Origin: Aliidiomarina haloalkalitolerans | GTDB lineage: Bacteria > Pseudomonadota > Gammaproteobacteria > Enterobacterales > Alteromonadaceae | Assembly (NCBI RefSeq): GCF_003987315.1 | Contig: NZ_PIPI01000001.1 | Coordinates: 1-64,000, forward strand | DNA length: 64,000 nt | Direction: 5' to 3' | Shown here: positions 17,705 to 26,803 of the stretch, piece by piece | Layout of the letters: the number at the start of each line of letters is the position of its first letter | How positions within the stretch are numbered: position 1 is the first letter of the stretch | The notes under the pieces: generated by a model | Told to the model about the DNA's origin: nothing | What the model saw: only the letters and a program-made list of their open reading frames with translations | The model's database searches: none | Program-made: the position numbers and the translations under genes

Positions 17705-20485
17705 ATGTACACCAATAATAAATTAGCTAAGTCTATCCGCTTAGCACTAATGTTTGGTGCGACTGCTACTGCGATGACAGGCATTGCCTCAGCGCAGGAC
17801 CAGGAGCAGGAAGAAGAAGCAGCAGAGCGCGTTGAACGTATCCAGGTAACTGGTTCACGTATTCAACGTACGGACATGGAAGGTGCACTACCAGTAACCG
17901 TTATCGACCGTCAGTCGATCGAACTATCTGGTGAGATTTCTGCAGCTGACCTTATCCGTAACACAACCTTTAACAGCGCTGGTTCATTCCGTCCGCAGTC
18001 TGGTTCTTCAGCGCAGGGCGTGAGCCAGGTTAACATGCGTGGTCTTGGTGCGAGCCGTACACTTGTACTTGTTGACGGTCGTCGTTTAACGATGTCTCCT
18101 TCAACCGGTTCTTCGCAAGATTTAAACTCAATTCCTATGGGTGCCATTGAGCGTATCGAAATTCTGTCTGACGGTGCGTCAGCGGTTTACGGTTCTGATG
18201 CAATCGGTGGTGTAATCAACGTTATCACTCGCCGTGACTTCAACGGTGCTGAGTTAACGATTGGTGCCGGCCAAGTTTCAGTTCCAGCTGACGGCGGTGA
18301 CCGTGAGAACGGTTCTGCGGTATTTGGCGCATCTTCAGACACAACTAGCATCATCGGTGGTGTTTCTTGGAACAAGCGTGAAATCATTTTTGAGCGTGAC
18401 TACCCGTGGGTACAGCCAGGTTCATCTGTGTATGGTAACAACTACTTCGCAGCAACTAACCCGGAAAACCATTGGGGTCTGAATCCGGATACAGGCAACC
18501 CTATTGCTCCACCAATTATGGAAGTACCAGGTGGCTGTGCCGAAGACAACTTCTTCAACCTAACAGTTGGTGGTTTAGAGCGTTGCCAATATAACTTCAA
18601 CGCGACTAACGCGAACGAAGCATCAACTTCGAACGAAGCGTTGTTTGTTAAAGTTCAACACGACATCAACAACGACTGGCGTTTATATTCTAACGCGAAT
18701 ATCGCTCGTACTAGCTCTTTCGGTCGTTACGCTCCAGCCCCAGACACGAATGGCTTCTACCCAAGCTTAGTGACTCCAGCAAGCAGCTATAATAACCCAA
18801 CTAACCCAGATGCGTGGTTATATGACCCACGTAACCCAAATGCAGTTGCATTTGATCGTGACTTGGTTGGTCCAAATGTACCGGTTTACTTCTATCACCG
18901 TTTTGCTGCCATGGGTAACCGTGACAGCGAAGTTGACAACGAAAACGTTGACTTCTTAGTCGGTGCTGAAGGTCGTTGGGGCGGACTGGACATCGACTTC
19001 GGTGTTCGTCGTGTTCGTAACAAAACCTCTGACATTGGTAACGGGTACTTATCAGCAACCACTGCATGGTCAAACGTAAATGACTTTAACCCAGGTTACT
19101 GTTCAGATGGTTCTTTTGACGCGTCTTGCCGCTTCGGTTATGACATCCAAAACCCATCGAACAACCCACAAGACGTACTGTCTGCTGGTGTTGTAACTAT
19201 TTCACGTATCTCTACCTTCGACATCGATGAAATCTATGCGTCTGCAGGTTTCGAAATCGCTGAAATCGGCGGTGGCATGATGCAAGGTTTTGTTGGTATC
19301 GAGCGTCGTGACGAGCGTTATCAAGATAAGTATGACTCACAGTCAGAAGCTGGCTTGGTTGGTGGTTCTGCAGGTAGTTCTGCAGGTGGCGGCCGTGACG
19401 TAACTGCTGCTTACTTCGAAATCTTAGCACCATTGACGTATGACCTTGAGTTATCTGTCGCTGGTCGTTTCGATGACTACTCTGACTACGGTTCAGACTT
19501 CTCACCAAAAGTGAGCGTACGCTGGCAGCCAATGGACAACTTGTTGCTCCGTGGTTCTTATGGCTTAGGTTTCCGTGCACCAACGCTTGACGTGTTAACT
19601 CAGTTAACGTCGTTCTCAGCTGACTCAGTGCGCGATCCAGTTACTTGTGAAATCTTATCAGGTGACCCAGCAGCAGCGTGTCAGATCAACGCGTTCTACA
19701 TTGCTAACCCAGACCTGAGCTCTGAGTCATCAACTCAGTACTCATTGTGTGTGGCTTATCAGCCAATCGAGTGGTTGAACTTCACTGTTGATTACTACAA
19801 CATTGAAATCGATGATCGTATTCGTTCATACACCTCACAGAACTTGATCGACGCGGAAGCTGCGGGCGACCCAATTCCTGATGGTCTTGGTGTAACTCGT
19901 GGTGCTGATGGCCGTATCACGCGCATCGACGCTGGTTTCGGTAACGCAGGTACTTTAGAAACTTCTGGTTTAGACATTAACGTTCGTACTCAATTCGACT
20001 TCGGTGATATGGGTGCATTAACGTCTAACTTGAACGTGTCGCACATTTTTGATTACAAAACTGACGGCGGCCGTAACGAAGTGAAAGACCGTGGTTTACC
20101 ACAACAGCGTATCACCTTGCAGAACCAGTACTCTTGGGGTGACTTCACTGCAGCGTGGAACATCAACGTCATCGGTACTCAGTACACCTTCGTTGAAGCG
20201 CGTAACGCTGAAGGCGAATTCCCGAACTGTACTAATGCTGGTGCAGGCGTAACCACAGCTCGTTGTGGTAACTGGGGTACGTGGACAACTCACGATCTGC
20301 AGTTAAGCTATAACACTCCGTGGAACGGTCGTGTGACTGTTGGCGCACAGAACATCTTCGAAAAATTACCGAAGATTGACGTGATCGACGGTCCAGAATA
20401 CGGCTTCGGTGGTCGTGGCTACAACTTCAACCTGTACAATGCGTTTGGTCGCGTAACTTACGTTCGTTACACTCAGCGTTTCTAA
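17705..20485 (+). CDS. Large TonB-dependent receptor
   Basis: A 926-residue outer-membrane receptor. A signal peptide (cleavage near TGIASA-QD) is followed by an acidic stretch, then VERIQVTGSRIQRTDMEGALPVTVIDRQSI, typical of the plug start. The plug ends with IERIEILSDGASAVYGSDAIGGVINVITRRDF. The barrel ends FGRVTYVRYTQRF with the expected terminal phenylalanine, and the segment LLRGSYGLGFRAPTLDVL is typical of late barrel strands. Receptors of this class in marine bacteria import peptides, oligosaccharides or metal chelates; the substrate cannot be told from sequence. A terminator closes the gene, and a complete TonB operon follows about 540 bp downstream. Confidence 0.93.
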   Translation: MYTNNKLAKSIRLALMFGATATAMTGIASAQDQEQEEEAAERVERIQVTGSRIQRTDMEGALPVTVIDRQSIELSGEISAADLIRNTTFNSAGSFRPQSGSSAQGVSQVNMRGLGASRTLVLVDGRRLTMSPSTGSSQDLNSIPMGAIERIEILSDGASAVYGSDAIGGVINVITRRDFNGAELTIGAGQVSVPADGGDRENGSAVFGASSDTTSIIGGVSWNKREIIFERDYPWVQPGSSVYGNNYFAATNPENHWGLNPDTGNPIAPPIMEVPGGCAEDNFFNLTVGGLERCQYNFNATNANEASTSNEALFVKVQHDINNDWRLYSNANIARTSSFGRYAPAPDTNGFYPSLVTPASSYNNPTNPDAWLYDPRNPNAVAFDRDLVGPNVPVYFYHRFAAMGNRDSEVDNENVDFLVGAEGRWGGLDIDFGVRRVRNKTSDIGNGYLSATTAWSNVNDFNPGYCSDGSFDASCRFGYDIQNPSNNPQDVLSAGVVTISRISTFDIDEIYASAGFEIAEIGGGMMQGFVGIERRDERYQDKYDSQSEAGLVGGSAGSSAGGGRDVTAAYFEILAPLTYDLELSVAGRFDDYSDYGSDFSPKVSVRWQPMDNLLLRGSYGLGFRAPTLDVLTQLTSFSADSVRDPVTCEILSGDPAAACQINAFYIANPDLSSESSTQYSLCVAYQPIEWLNFTVDYYNIEIDDRIRSYTSQNLIDAEAAGDPIPDGLGVTRGADGRITRIDAGFGNAGTLETSGLDINVRTQFDFGDMGALTSNLNVSHIFDYKTDGGRNEVKDRGLPQQRITLQNQYSWGDFTAAWNINVIGTQYTFVEARNAEGEFPNCTNAGAGVTTARCGNWGTWTTHDLQLSYNTPWNGRVTVGAQNIFEKLPKIDVIDGPEYGFGGRGYNFNLYNAFGRVTYVRYTQRF

Positions 20486-20533
20486 GCAGACGCTCACGTT
20501 CGTGAGTTGAAGCAACAGGTATAAAACAAGCAG

Positions 20534-20561
20534 ACCGGCTCTTTCGAGAGCCGGTTTTTTT
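20534..20561 (+). terminator. Rho-independent terminator after the receptor gene
   Basis: ACCGGCTCT (20534-20542) pairs with AGAGCCGGT (20547-20555) across a TTCG tetraloop, followed by a run of seven T. Confidence 0.95.
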
Positions 20562-21028
20562 GTCATAAAAATTTAAGAAAAATGCGATAGACTGGCGTTT
20601 GGCGTTGCCAATGTGCTCCTACCAGTTGATGCGTTCAACCTCATCATGGTGTCTCTCTGGCAAGTAAAGAGGGCGTAAACTTGCCTGATTGCATAAATTT
20701 TGAACTATTCTTGATGAGCAGGTTCATAATATTCTCTGGAGACCACGCAATTTTGTGTAAAGCAAGGAATAAACATGGGTAAATCAAAGGAATTTTACCG
20801 GTTCGATTGAGTAACCGAAAAATGATTGAAAATGCCCGGTTGACACGCTTGGCGGGTTCGTGGGAGTATTCAGGCAATGCTATTTTCGCGAAATAGCGTA
20901 TATTTGGTGTAGAAAAACCTTTTTCATCACTCACACAACTGGGTCCTTAGCTTTACCAGGTGATGTTCGCAATTTTGTTCTAAACCTCGTAAGCAACGGA
21001 TGAAGTTAAGTCAAATTGGTTGGGAACT
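20562..21028. other. Intergenic region upstream of the TonB operon
   Basis: No supported gene lies in these 467 bases. A perfect inverted repeat GCTATTT-TCGCG-AAATAGC occupies 20879-20897. A TTGACA hexamer occurs at 20840-20845 but lacks a convincing -10 partner. The region probably contains the promoter and control sites of the DUF3450-TonB operon. A minus-strand open frame of 96 codons has no ribosome site or recognisable similarity. Confidence 0.5.
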
Positions 21029-21817
21029 ATGACCACAGTAATCAAACGAAGCAAAATCGCTGCCGCCGTGGTAGGTGTGATGGCGCTGACAGGGGTAGGA
21101 CTAGCTTCTGCTAGCAATCCTACTTTGTCACAGTTACAAGCTGAGCAAACGCAAACTAACCGCGCTCAGGTTGCCTCTCAAGAGCGTATCGACTCTTTGT
21201 TCGAGCAAAGCCGTGAACTACTCGGTGAATACCGTGCAGTTGTTGCGGAATTCGAAGCTCTGAAACTTTATAACGATCACGTACAAGCGTTGGTTGACGA
21301 CCAAAACGCGACCTTAGCGTCGTTGCAGCGTCAAATCGACGGTATCGAAGAAACACGTCAAGGCGTGGTTCCTTTGATGTACAAAATGATCGATTCATTA
21401 GACGAATTCGTTCAGCTGGATATTCCAATCCACCGTGAGCAGCGGGAGCGTCGAGTTGAGCGTCTACGTGACCTAATGACTCGTTCTAACGTGACTGACT
21501 CTGAGAAGTTCCGTCAAATCGTTGAAGCATACCAAATCGAGATGGATTACGGCGTTGGTCTAATCGCGTATCAGGGTACCCTGAGCTACGGCGGTCAAGA
21601 CATCGCGGTTGATTACTTCCACCTTGGCCGTGTTGCATTCTTAGCTCAGTCACTCGATATGCGTAATGCATGGTTGTGGGATAACACAGCCCGTGAGTGG
21701 ACTCGTGTTGATGACTCATTCCTGAGCCCGTTAACTCAAGCTATCCGTATGTCACGTCGTCAAACTGCGTATGACGTGGTACGTCTGCCAATCTTTGCCG
21801 CGGAGAATGCAGAATGA
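21029..21817 (+). CDS. DUF3450 family periplasmic coiled-coil protein
   Basis: First gene of the TonB operon. The 262-residue product starting at ATG 21029 has a signal peptide (IAAAVVGVMALTGVGLASAS) and a long helical region with heptad character (LQAEQTQTNRAQVASQERIDSLFEQSREL). A conserved C-terminal part follows, with QLDIPIHREQRERRVERLRDLM and IAYQGTLSYGGQDIAVDYFHLGRVAFLAQS. This arrangement defines DUF3450, found almost only next to TtpC-ExbBD-TonB genes in marine gammaproteobacteria. It is probably a periplasmic partner of the TonB motor. Its stop overlaps the next start (ATGA). Confidence 0.88.
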   Translation: MTTVIKRSKIAAAVVGVMALTGVGLASASNPTLSQLQAEQTQTNRAQVASQERIDSLFEQSRELLGEYRAVVAEFEALKLYNDHVQALVDDQNATLASLQRQIDGIEETRQGVVPLMYKMIDSLDEFVQLDIPIHREQRERRVERLRDLMTRSNVTDSEKFRQIVEAYQIEMDYGVGLIAYQGTLSYGGQDIAVDYFHLGRVAFLAQSLDMRNAWLWDNTAREWTRVDDSFLSPLTQAIRMSRRQTAYDVVRLPIFAAENAE

Positions 21818-23181
21818 AACAAGTAGTTAAAAACCTTATGGTTGCCGCGGCTGGTTTAACCCTAGCGGCATCAGCAGCCTTCGGTGCTTCGGCACAAGAA
21901 GCGCGTACACTTGACCAGTTGTTGCAACAAGTTCAGCAACAACGTGCAGCAATGCAGCGTATCGATGAAGCCCGTGAGCGTGAGTTCATGAGCGATCGTG
22001 CTGACAAGCAAGCACTTTTGCGTCAAGCGCAACAACAACTGCGTAACGAGCAGCAACGCAGCACGCGTCTGCAAGAAGAATACGCACAAAATGAAATTAA
22101 CATCGCTAACAAAGAAACCGAACTTGATAACATGGTCGGTACTTTGGGTGAAATCTTCGGTGTTATCCGTGGTGCCGCTTCTGACACTATCGGTCGTATC
22201 TCTACGTCTATCGTAAGTGCTCAGTACCCAGACCGTCACTTGGTTCTGGAAAGCTTAGCGCAAGCGCGTGAGTTACCAAACATCGGTGAACTCGAAGAGC
22301 TATGGTTAGCACTTCTAACTGAAATGACTGAATCAGGTAAAGTTGCTCGCTATCAAGGCGAAGTTACTCTGCTTGACGGTGGTTCAGAAGTTCGTGACGT
22401 TATTCGTATCGGTGCATTCAACCTGATTTCTGACGGTGAATACTTACTGTACAACGACGCCACTCAACAAATTCAGCCGATTGCTCGTCAACCAGCTGGT
22501 CACATTTTACGTGCAGCGTCTAACTTCGAAAACACCAACTCTGGCTTTGCCGGTGTGTTCGTTGACCCTTCACGTGGCCAGATCTTGAGCTTGTTAACGC
22601 AGAAAGCGACATTGTCTGAGCGTTATCACCAAGGTCAGACCGTTGGTTATGCAATCACTGTTGTTCTTATCCTTGGTTTCGTGATCGCAATCTACAAGTT
22701 AGTGACCCTAACTGCTGTAGGTGGTGCAATCCGTCGTCAGTTGAAGAACCCTCAGAACCCTTCAGACAAGAACCCACTGGGTCGTATCTTGAAGGTGTAC
22801 CATGAGAACCCGAACACTGATGCTGAAAACCTTGAGCTGAAACTTGACGAAGCGATTCTACGTGAAACGCCGAAAGTTGAAGCTGGTGTGAACATCATCA
22901 AGATCCTTGCAGCAATCGCGCCGCTTATGGGTCTATTAGGTACGGTAGTTGGTATGATTGGTACCTTCCAATCAATCACACTATTCGGTACTGGTGACCC
23001 GCGGATCATGGCAGGTGACATCTCAATGGCACTTGTAACGACTGCGATGGGTCTGATTGCAGCACTACCGCTTATCGTAATCCACTCAATTGTGGCTTCG
23101 AAGAGCAAATCAATTCTGCACATTCTTGATGAGCAGGCAGCTGGCATCGTCGCTTCTCACGCAGAGAAGAAGGGAGCGTAA
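21814..23181 (+). CDS. TtpC-like MotA/TolQ/ExbB proton-channel protein with periplasmic domain
   Basis: The 455-residue product has a signal peptide (to about ASA-QEA), a glutamine-rich coiled coil (about 30-110), a periplasmic domain, a membrane segment near 285-305 (YAITVVLILGFVIAIYKL) and a C-terminal MotA/TolQ/ExbB domain. That domain has IIKILAAIAPLMGLLGTVVGMIGTFQSI and ISMALVTTAMGLIAALPLIVIHS. This layout matches TtpC, the fourth component of the Vibrio TonB2 system, which that system needs for siderophore uptake. It lies between DUF3450 (4-bp overlap) and exbB (3-bp gap). Confidence 0.9.
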   Translation: MKQVVKNLMVAAAGLTLAASAAFGASAQEARTLDQLLQQVQQQRAAMQRIDEAREREFMSDRADKQALLRQAQQQLRNEQQRSTRLQEEYAQNEINIANKETELDNMVGTLGEIFGVIRGAASDTIGRISTSIVSAQYPDRHLVLESLAQARELPNIGELEELWLALLTEMTESGKVARYQGEVTLLDGGSEVRDVIRIGAFNLISDGEYLLYNDATQQIQPIARQPAGHILRAASNFENTNSGFAGVFVDPSRGQILSLLTQKATLSERYHQGQTVGYAITVVLILGFVIAIYKLVTLTAVGGAIRRQLKNPQNPSDKNPLGRILKVYHENPNTDAENLELKLDEAILRETPKVEAGVNIIKILAAIAPLMGLLGTVVGMIGTFQSITLFGTGDPRIMAGDISMALVTTAMGLIAALPLIVIHSIVASKSKSILHILDEQAAGIVASHAEKKGA

Positions 23182-23184
23182 GCT

Positions 23185-23712
23185 ATGCAATTGTACCTGA
23201 TGGGACTATGGGAAACTGTCAGGGATTTTATTGGCACAGGTGGTGACGTTTTATACCTGGTGTTCATCGCGCTACTGATCATGTGGATCGTTATGGTCGA
23301 GCGTTGGTGGTATCTCCTTGGTGTGTTCCCGAAGGAGCGGGATCGCATCATCAAGGAGTGGAATGCACGAGAAGACACCACCTCCTGGTACGCACATAGA
23401 ATCCGTGATGCATGGGTTTCCGAAGCGTCCGAAAAACTGTCAGCGCGGATGCTGCTGCTGAAGACAATGATTGCCATTTGTCCGTTAATCGGTCTACTTG
23501 GTACGGTTACTGGTATGATCGCTGTATTTGAAATTATGGCGGTACAAGGTACAGGTAACCCACGTCTTATGGCGGGTGGTATCTCAATGGCAACAATTCC
23601 GACAATGGCGGGAATGGTTGCAGCACTATCAGGTATGTTCTTTGCTCAGCGCCTTGATGCGCGTGCGAAAGCGGCAAAAGAGCAATTAATTGATAGTCTG
23701 CCTCATCATTAA
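23185..23712 (+). CDS. exbB: ExbB-type proton channel subunit
   Basis: Inner-membrane channel of the TonB motor. At 175 residues it is a short ExbB like that of Vibrio TonB2 systems. Three membrane segments are visible: VLYLVFIALLIMWIVMVERWW, MTIAICPLIGLLGTVTGMIAVFEIM and ISMATIPTMAGMVAALSGMFF. The GLLGTVTGMI motif lines the proton path. The second ExbB-like protein in this operon after the TtpC-like protein. Confidence 0.92.
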   Translation: MQLYLMGLWETVRDFIGTGGDVLYLVFIALLIMWIVMVERWWYLLGVFPKERDRIIKEWNAREDTTSWYAHRIRDAWVSEASEKLSARMLLLKTMIAICPLIGLLGTVTGMIAVFEIMAVQGTGNPRLMAGGISMATIPTMAGMVAALSGMFFAQRLDARAKAAKEQLIDSLPHH

Positions 23713-23724
23713 GAGAGAAGAATT

Positions 23725-24126
23725 ATGGCACGTAAACGTTTACGCGAAGAGGAAGAAGCAACACTAGACATGACGCCGATGCTCGACATCGTCTTCATCA
23801 TGTTGATCTTCTTCATCGTAACAACATCGTTTGTGAAAGAAGCAGGTATTGATGTAAATCGTCCTGAAGCAGCACAAGCGACTCAGAAACCTTCGGCCAA
23901 CATCTTTATCGCTATCCGTGAAAACGGTGAGGTATGGATGGATCGCCGCCAGGTCGACGTCGAGCGGGTTGCCGCTAACTTGGAACGTCTCCTTGCTGAA
24001 CAGCCTACCGATATGGTGGTTATTCAAGCAGACGAAAATGCCCGTCATGGTATTGTCGTGAAGGTGATGGACCAAATTAAAGAAGCCGGCATTGCCCAAA
24101 TTTCGATAGCAGCGGAGAACGATTAA
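23725..24126 (+). CDS. exbD: ExbD/TolR-type proton channel subunit
   Basis: A 133-residue protein with a short charged N-terminus (ARKRLREEEEATLDMTPML), one membrane helix MLDIVFIMLIFFIVTTSFV and a periplasmic domain. The aspartate in TPMLDIVFIML is the proton-carrying residue of ExbD/TolR proteins. It starts 12 bp after exbB with an AGAGAGAAG ribosome site and ends 2 bp before tonB. Confidence 0.95.
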   Translation: MARKRLREEEEATLDMTPMLDIVFIMLIFFIVTTSFVKEAGIDVNRPEAAQATQKPSANIFIAIRENGEVWMDRRQVDVERVAANLERLLAEQPTDMVVIQADENARHGIVVKVMDQIKEAGIAQISIAAEND

Positions 24127-24128
24127 TT

Positions 24129-24743
24129 ATGGTACGCATCTTAGTATCAATACTACTAGGCGCTGCTGTTACCTTCCTGCTGTTTGTCTTTATGGCATTT
24201 TTGATCAGTGGTGGGGCGCAGCGGGCAGAACCGCCTGAAGCACCTGCCACGATCGATATTGTCGGTGCACCACCGGAATCGGAAGAGTCTACGCGTCGTC
24301 GGACGCCGCCGCCTCCTCCGGAGCCGCCAGAGCAGCCGCCAGAGAGTCCTCCTCAGGAACCTCAAGCGTCTGACGATGCAGTGTCATTTAATCTTGACAT
24401 TGGTGGTGTAGATCTCGGTGGCGCGAACACTGGCCTGGGTGACCCAGGTGCAGGTTTAGGCCGCGATGGTGATGCTCAACCGATTGTTCGGGTAGAGCCT
24501 CGTTATCCGCCGGCTGCGGCACGAGATGGCATCGAAGGATGGGTAAGACTGCGCTTTACGATTGACGAAACCGGTGGCGTAACGGATATCGAAGTTATTG
24601 AAGCGAATCCGCGTCGGGTATTTGACCAAGAAGCTCGCCGTGCACTAGCACGCTGGCGTTATGCGCCAAAAGTGGTGGATGGTCGTCCGCAACGTCAAGA
24701 AGGTTTGACAGTTCAACTCGACTTTACAATGGACGGGAACTAA
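24129..24743 (+). CDS. tonB: TonB energy-transducing protein
   Basis: TonB spans the periplasm and passes inner-membrane energy to outer-membrane receptors. The 204 residues show an N-terminal anchor (VSILLGAAVTFLLFVFMAFLI), a Pro/Glu-rich spacer (RTPPPPPEPPEQPPESPPQEP at roughly 58-78) and a C-terminal domain. The latter includes VRVEPRYPPAAARDGIEGWVRLRF and ARRALARWRYAPK, as in the TonB C-terminal domain. The spacer is short, as in TonB2-type proteins, with a glycine-rich stretch (GGVDLGGANTGLGDPG) after it. Confidence 0.94.
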   Translation: MVRILVSILLGAAVTFLLFVFMAFLISGGAQRAEPPEAPATIDIVGAPPESEESTRRRTPPPPPEPPEQPPESPPQEPQASDDAVSFNLDIGGVDLGGANTGLGDPGAGLGRDGDAQPIVRVEPRYPPAAARDGIEGWVRLRFTIDETGGVTDIEVIEANPRRVFDQEARRALARWRYAPKVVDGRPQRQEGLTVQLDFTMDGN

Positions 24744-24746
24744 CCT

Positions 24747-26069
24747 ATGAAAACTATCACATCGACAATTGGTGCTGTGGTCTTCGCGATGGGTTTAACT
24801 CTGTCCGCACCACAGGCGCAACAAGCGGCATCTCCTGACGTTGGGTTTGATATCCCAACGCCAGAACAAGTCCAACGTGCACGGGACAACCGTCGCTCGC
24901 AGGCCTTGGGTGAGCGTGTCGCTCGTCGTGTTATGGCATCGTTTGAAGCGTACGAAGCAGGTGATATGCAAACAGCTCTGAATGAGCTTGAGCAAATTCC
25001 TACTCGCGGCGCAACAGATTATGACCGCGCATACGTGGCGCGTTTCAAAGGTACTTTGTTAGCAGGCTTGGAAGATGACCCAACTGGTATTCCGCGCGCG
25101 ATCCGCGAGTTGGAAACAGCAGTCGCTCCAGACGTGTTAAGCTTTAGTGACCAGTCGAACGCTTTGCAACTTCTCGGTAATCTTTATCTAATTGAAGAGA
25201 ACTTTGAAGGCGCAATCACCATGTTCCGTCGTTACCTGCAATTCGTGGGTGAGTGGAATCCAGATGTACTTATCCGGATGGCCTCTGCACACATGGAACT
25301 GAAGCAGTACGACCGCGTGATCCCTTTTGCTGAGCGCGCAATTCTTAACCAGCCGGAACCAAACCGGAACCCGTATGTGTTAATGATTGCAGCTTACTAC
25401 GAGAGTGGTCAGGTCCCTCAGGCAATCTCTGTGTTGGAGCGCGGTGTACAAGTGCTTCCTGCGGAGAAAGGCTGGTGGGTGCAGTTGGGCATGTTCTACA
25501 TGTTAAACGAGAACTATGACAACGCTTTGTCTACCATGCGTATTGCCTACGACGCAGGTTACTTTACTCGTGAAAACGACTACCGTGCTTTGTATCAGTT
25601 ACTGAACAACAGCGGTGTGCCGTTCCACGCAGCGGAGTTAATGCGCCGTCACTTAGACAATGGCAACGTAACCAAGACAGCTCAGAACTTCTCAATGGCT
25701 GCACGTTCATATCACACTGCCCGCGAGTTCCGTCGCGCAGCTGAAATGTACCGTGAAGCAATTGGCGTAGCCGAGAGTGAGTCTGATATTCGCGATTATT
25801 ATCGCCGTATTGGTGAAGCGTTGTTGTTAGCTGAGCGTTATCGTGAAGCAGCTCCGGCTTTCCAAGAAGCGATTAACCGTGTACCGCAAGGTGAAGACGC
25901 TGGTCGTTTGTATATGTCGTTAGCGGAAGCTTACTTCTACAGCAACCAGTATCGCCAAGCGTATCAAGCTGCACAAAGCGCAACTCGCTTTAGCAGCACA
26001 CGCCGTAACGCGAGCAGCTGGGCTGAATATATTAAATCGACTGCAGAACGTCGCGGTTCAAGCATTTAA
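24747..26069 (+). CDS. Periplasmic TPR-repeat protein of the TonB operon
   Basis: The 440-residue product has a signal peptide (MGLTLSAPQAQQA region) followed by repeated TPR-like helix pairs across most of its length. Examples are GNLYLIEENFEGAITMFRRYL, WVQLGMFYMLNENYDNALSTM and RIGEALLLAERYREAAPAFQEAI. Such a protein closes TonB2-type operons with DUF3450 in marine gammaproteobacteria and probably acts as a periplasmic scaffold. It follows tonB by 3 bp and is the last gene before a terminator, so the six genes 21029-26069 form one operon. Confidence 0.9.
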   Translation: MKTITSTIGAVVFAMGLTLSAPQAQQAASPDVGFDIPTPEQVQRARDNRRSQALGERVARRVMASFEAYEAGDMQTALNELEQIPTRGATDYDRAYVARFKGTLLAGLEDDPTGIPRAIRELETAVAPDVLSFSDQSNALQLLGNLYLIEENFEGAITMFRRYLQFVGEWNPDVLIRMASAHMELKQYDRVIPFAERAILNQPEPNRNPYVLMIAAYYESGQVPQAISVLERGVQVLPAEKGWWVQLGMFYMLNENYDNALSTMRIAYDAGYFTRENDYRALYQLLNNSGVPFHAAELMRRHLDNGNVTKTAQNFSMAARSYHTAREFRRAAEMYREAIGVAESESDIRDYYRRIGEALLLAERYREAAPAFQEAINRVPQGEDAGRLYMSLAEAYFYSNQYRQAYQAAQSATRFSSTRRNASSWAEYIKSTAERRGSSI

Positions 26070-26093
26070 TATTCACAGCTAGTGATCGAATTG

Positions 26094-26125
26094 AAAGCCC
26101 TTGTGCGTAAGCGCAAGGGCTTTTT
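26094..26125 (+). terminator. Rho-independent terminator of the TonB operon
   Basis: GCCCTTG-TGC and GCG-CAAGGGC (26097-26120) form a stem of about 10 bp with a GTAA loop, followed by TTTTT. Confidence 0.92.
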
Positions 26126-26217
26126 GTTATTTGTTCGGTAGGCGAGGGAACTTTCTTAAATGTTCAGGATCAGATATGATCGTAACCCACATAAATAATT
26201 CAATTGAGGATTAATGA

Positions 26218-26343
26218 ATGGCTGGGCAAGAAAACTTTAAGGAGCAAACCGGCGGTTTACACTGGCTGCTCGTAGTCTTAGTGTTTGTTGGTATTGCTTT
26301 ATTACCAGTAGTTCTGCGCTTAATCTCATTATTCACTGCTTAA
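26218..26343 (+). CDS. 41-residue single-span membrane protein
   Basis: A short frame begins with ATG at 26218 after TTGAGGATTA, a good ribosome site, and ends with TAA at 26341-26343. The product is hydrophilic at first (MAGQENFKEQTGGLHWL) and then has one membrane segment, LVVLVFVGIALLPVVLRLISL. It lies between the TonB operon terminator and a CheY-like gene 69 bp downstream. I do not recognise a family. The ribosome site and clean hydrophobic span support a real gene. Confidence 0.6.
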   Translation: MAGQENFKEQTGGLHWLLVVLVFVGIALLPVVLRLISLFTA

Positions 26344-26412
26344 GTTATACGGTCCAAACCGACGACTGAGTAGTTTTGATTCGCAAGCGAATCACTTTCT
26401 TAAGGGGTAGAC

Positions 26413-26793
26413 ATGGCATTGTCTTTGTTATTGGTTGAAGATAACGCACGGACGCGTGAGCAGATCTTAGAGATGCTGGCGAATTCAGGGTTTCAAGTGA
26501 CTGTCGCCGTCGACGGATTAGACGGCTTAAACCGGGCAAGAAAAGAATGCTTCGATATCGTGCTTCTTGACCATAAAATGCCGTTAATGGACGGCTATAT
26601 GTTGTTGAAAAACCTCCGCGAGGAGCCTGAGTACGACTCAACGCCTTTAGTTTTTATGACGACGTCGGAGCCGAATCAAGTGGCCGATAAAGCGGTTCGC
26701 TTTGGCGCTACCGTGGTGCTTGGTAAGCCTTTGCAAGCCGATGTTTTAATTTCTCATTTGCGCGATCTGACCAAACGACGCGTTGTTGCCTGA
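26413..26793 (+). CDS. Single-domain response regulator, CheY-like
   Basis: The 126 residues are one receiver domain without an output domain. The acidic pocket E9/D10 (LVEDN), phosphoacceptor D53 in VLLDHKMPLMDG, T84 in FMTTSEP and K105 in VLGKPLQ are all present, so it should be phosphorylated. It probably passes signals by protein contact. No histidine kinase is adjacent; the nearest in the window is at 50.5 kb. AAGGGG precedes the ATG. apt follows 10 bp later and may be cotranscribed. Confidence 0.9.
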   Translation: MALSLLLVEDNARTREQILEMLANSGFQVTVAVDGLDGLNRARKECFDIVLLDHKMPLMDGYMLLKNLREEPEYDSTPLVFMTTSEPNQVADKAVRFGATVVLGKPLQADVLISHLRDLTKRRVVA

Positions 26794-26803
26794 GTAACTA
26801 CGA

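Noticed and set aside
20840-20865. TTGACA as promoter of the TonB operon
   Set aside because: No acceptable -10 hexamer lies 16-18 bp downstream, and it is nearly 190 bp from the first gene.
20644-20934. Minus-strand open frame of 96 codons between the receptor gene and the TonB operon
   Set aside because: It has no convincing ribosome site, no recognisable motif and odd composition for this genome. The region more likely serves as promoter and leader.
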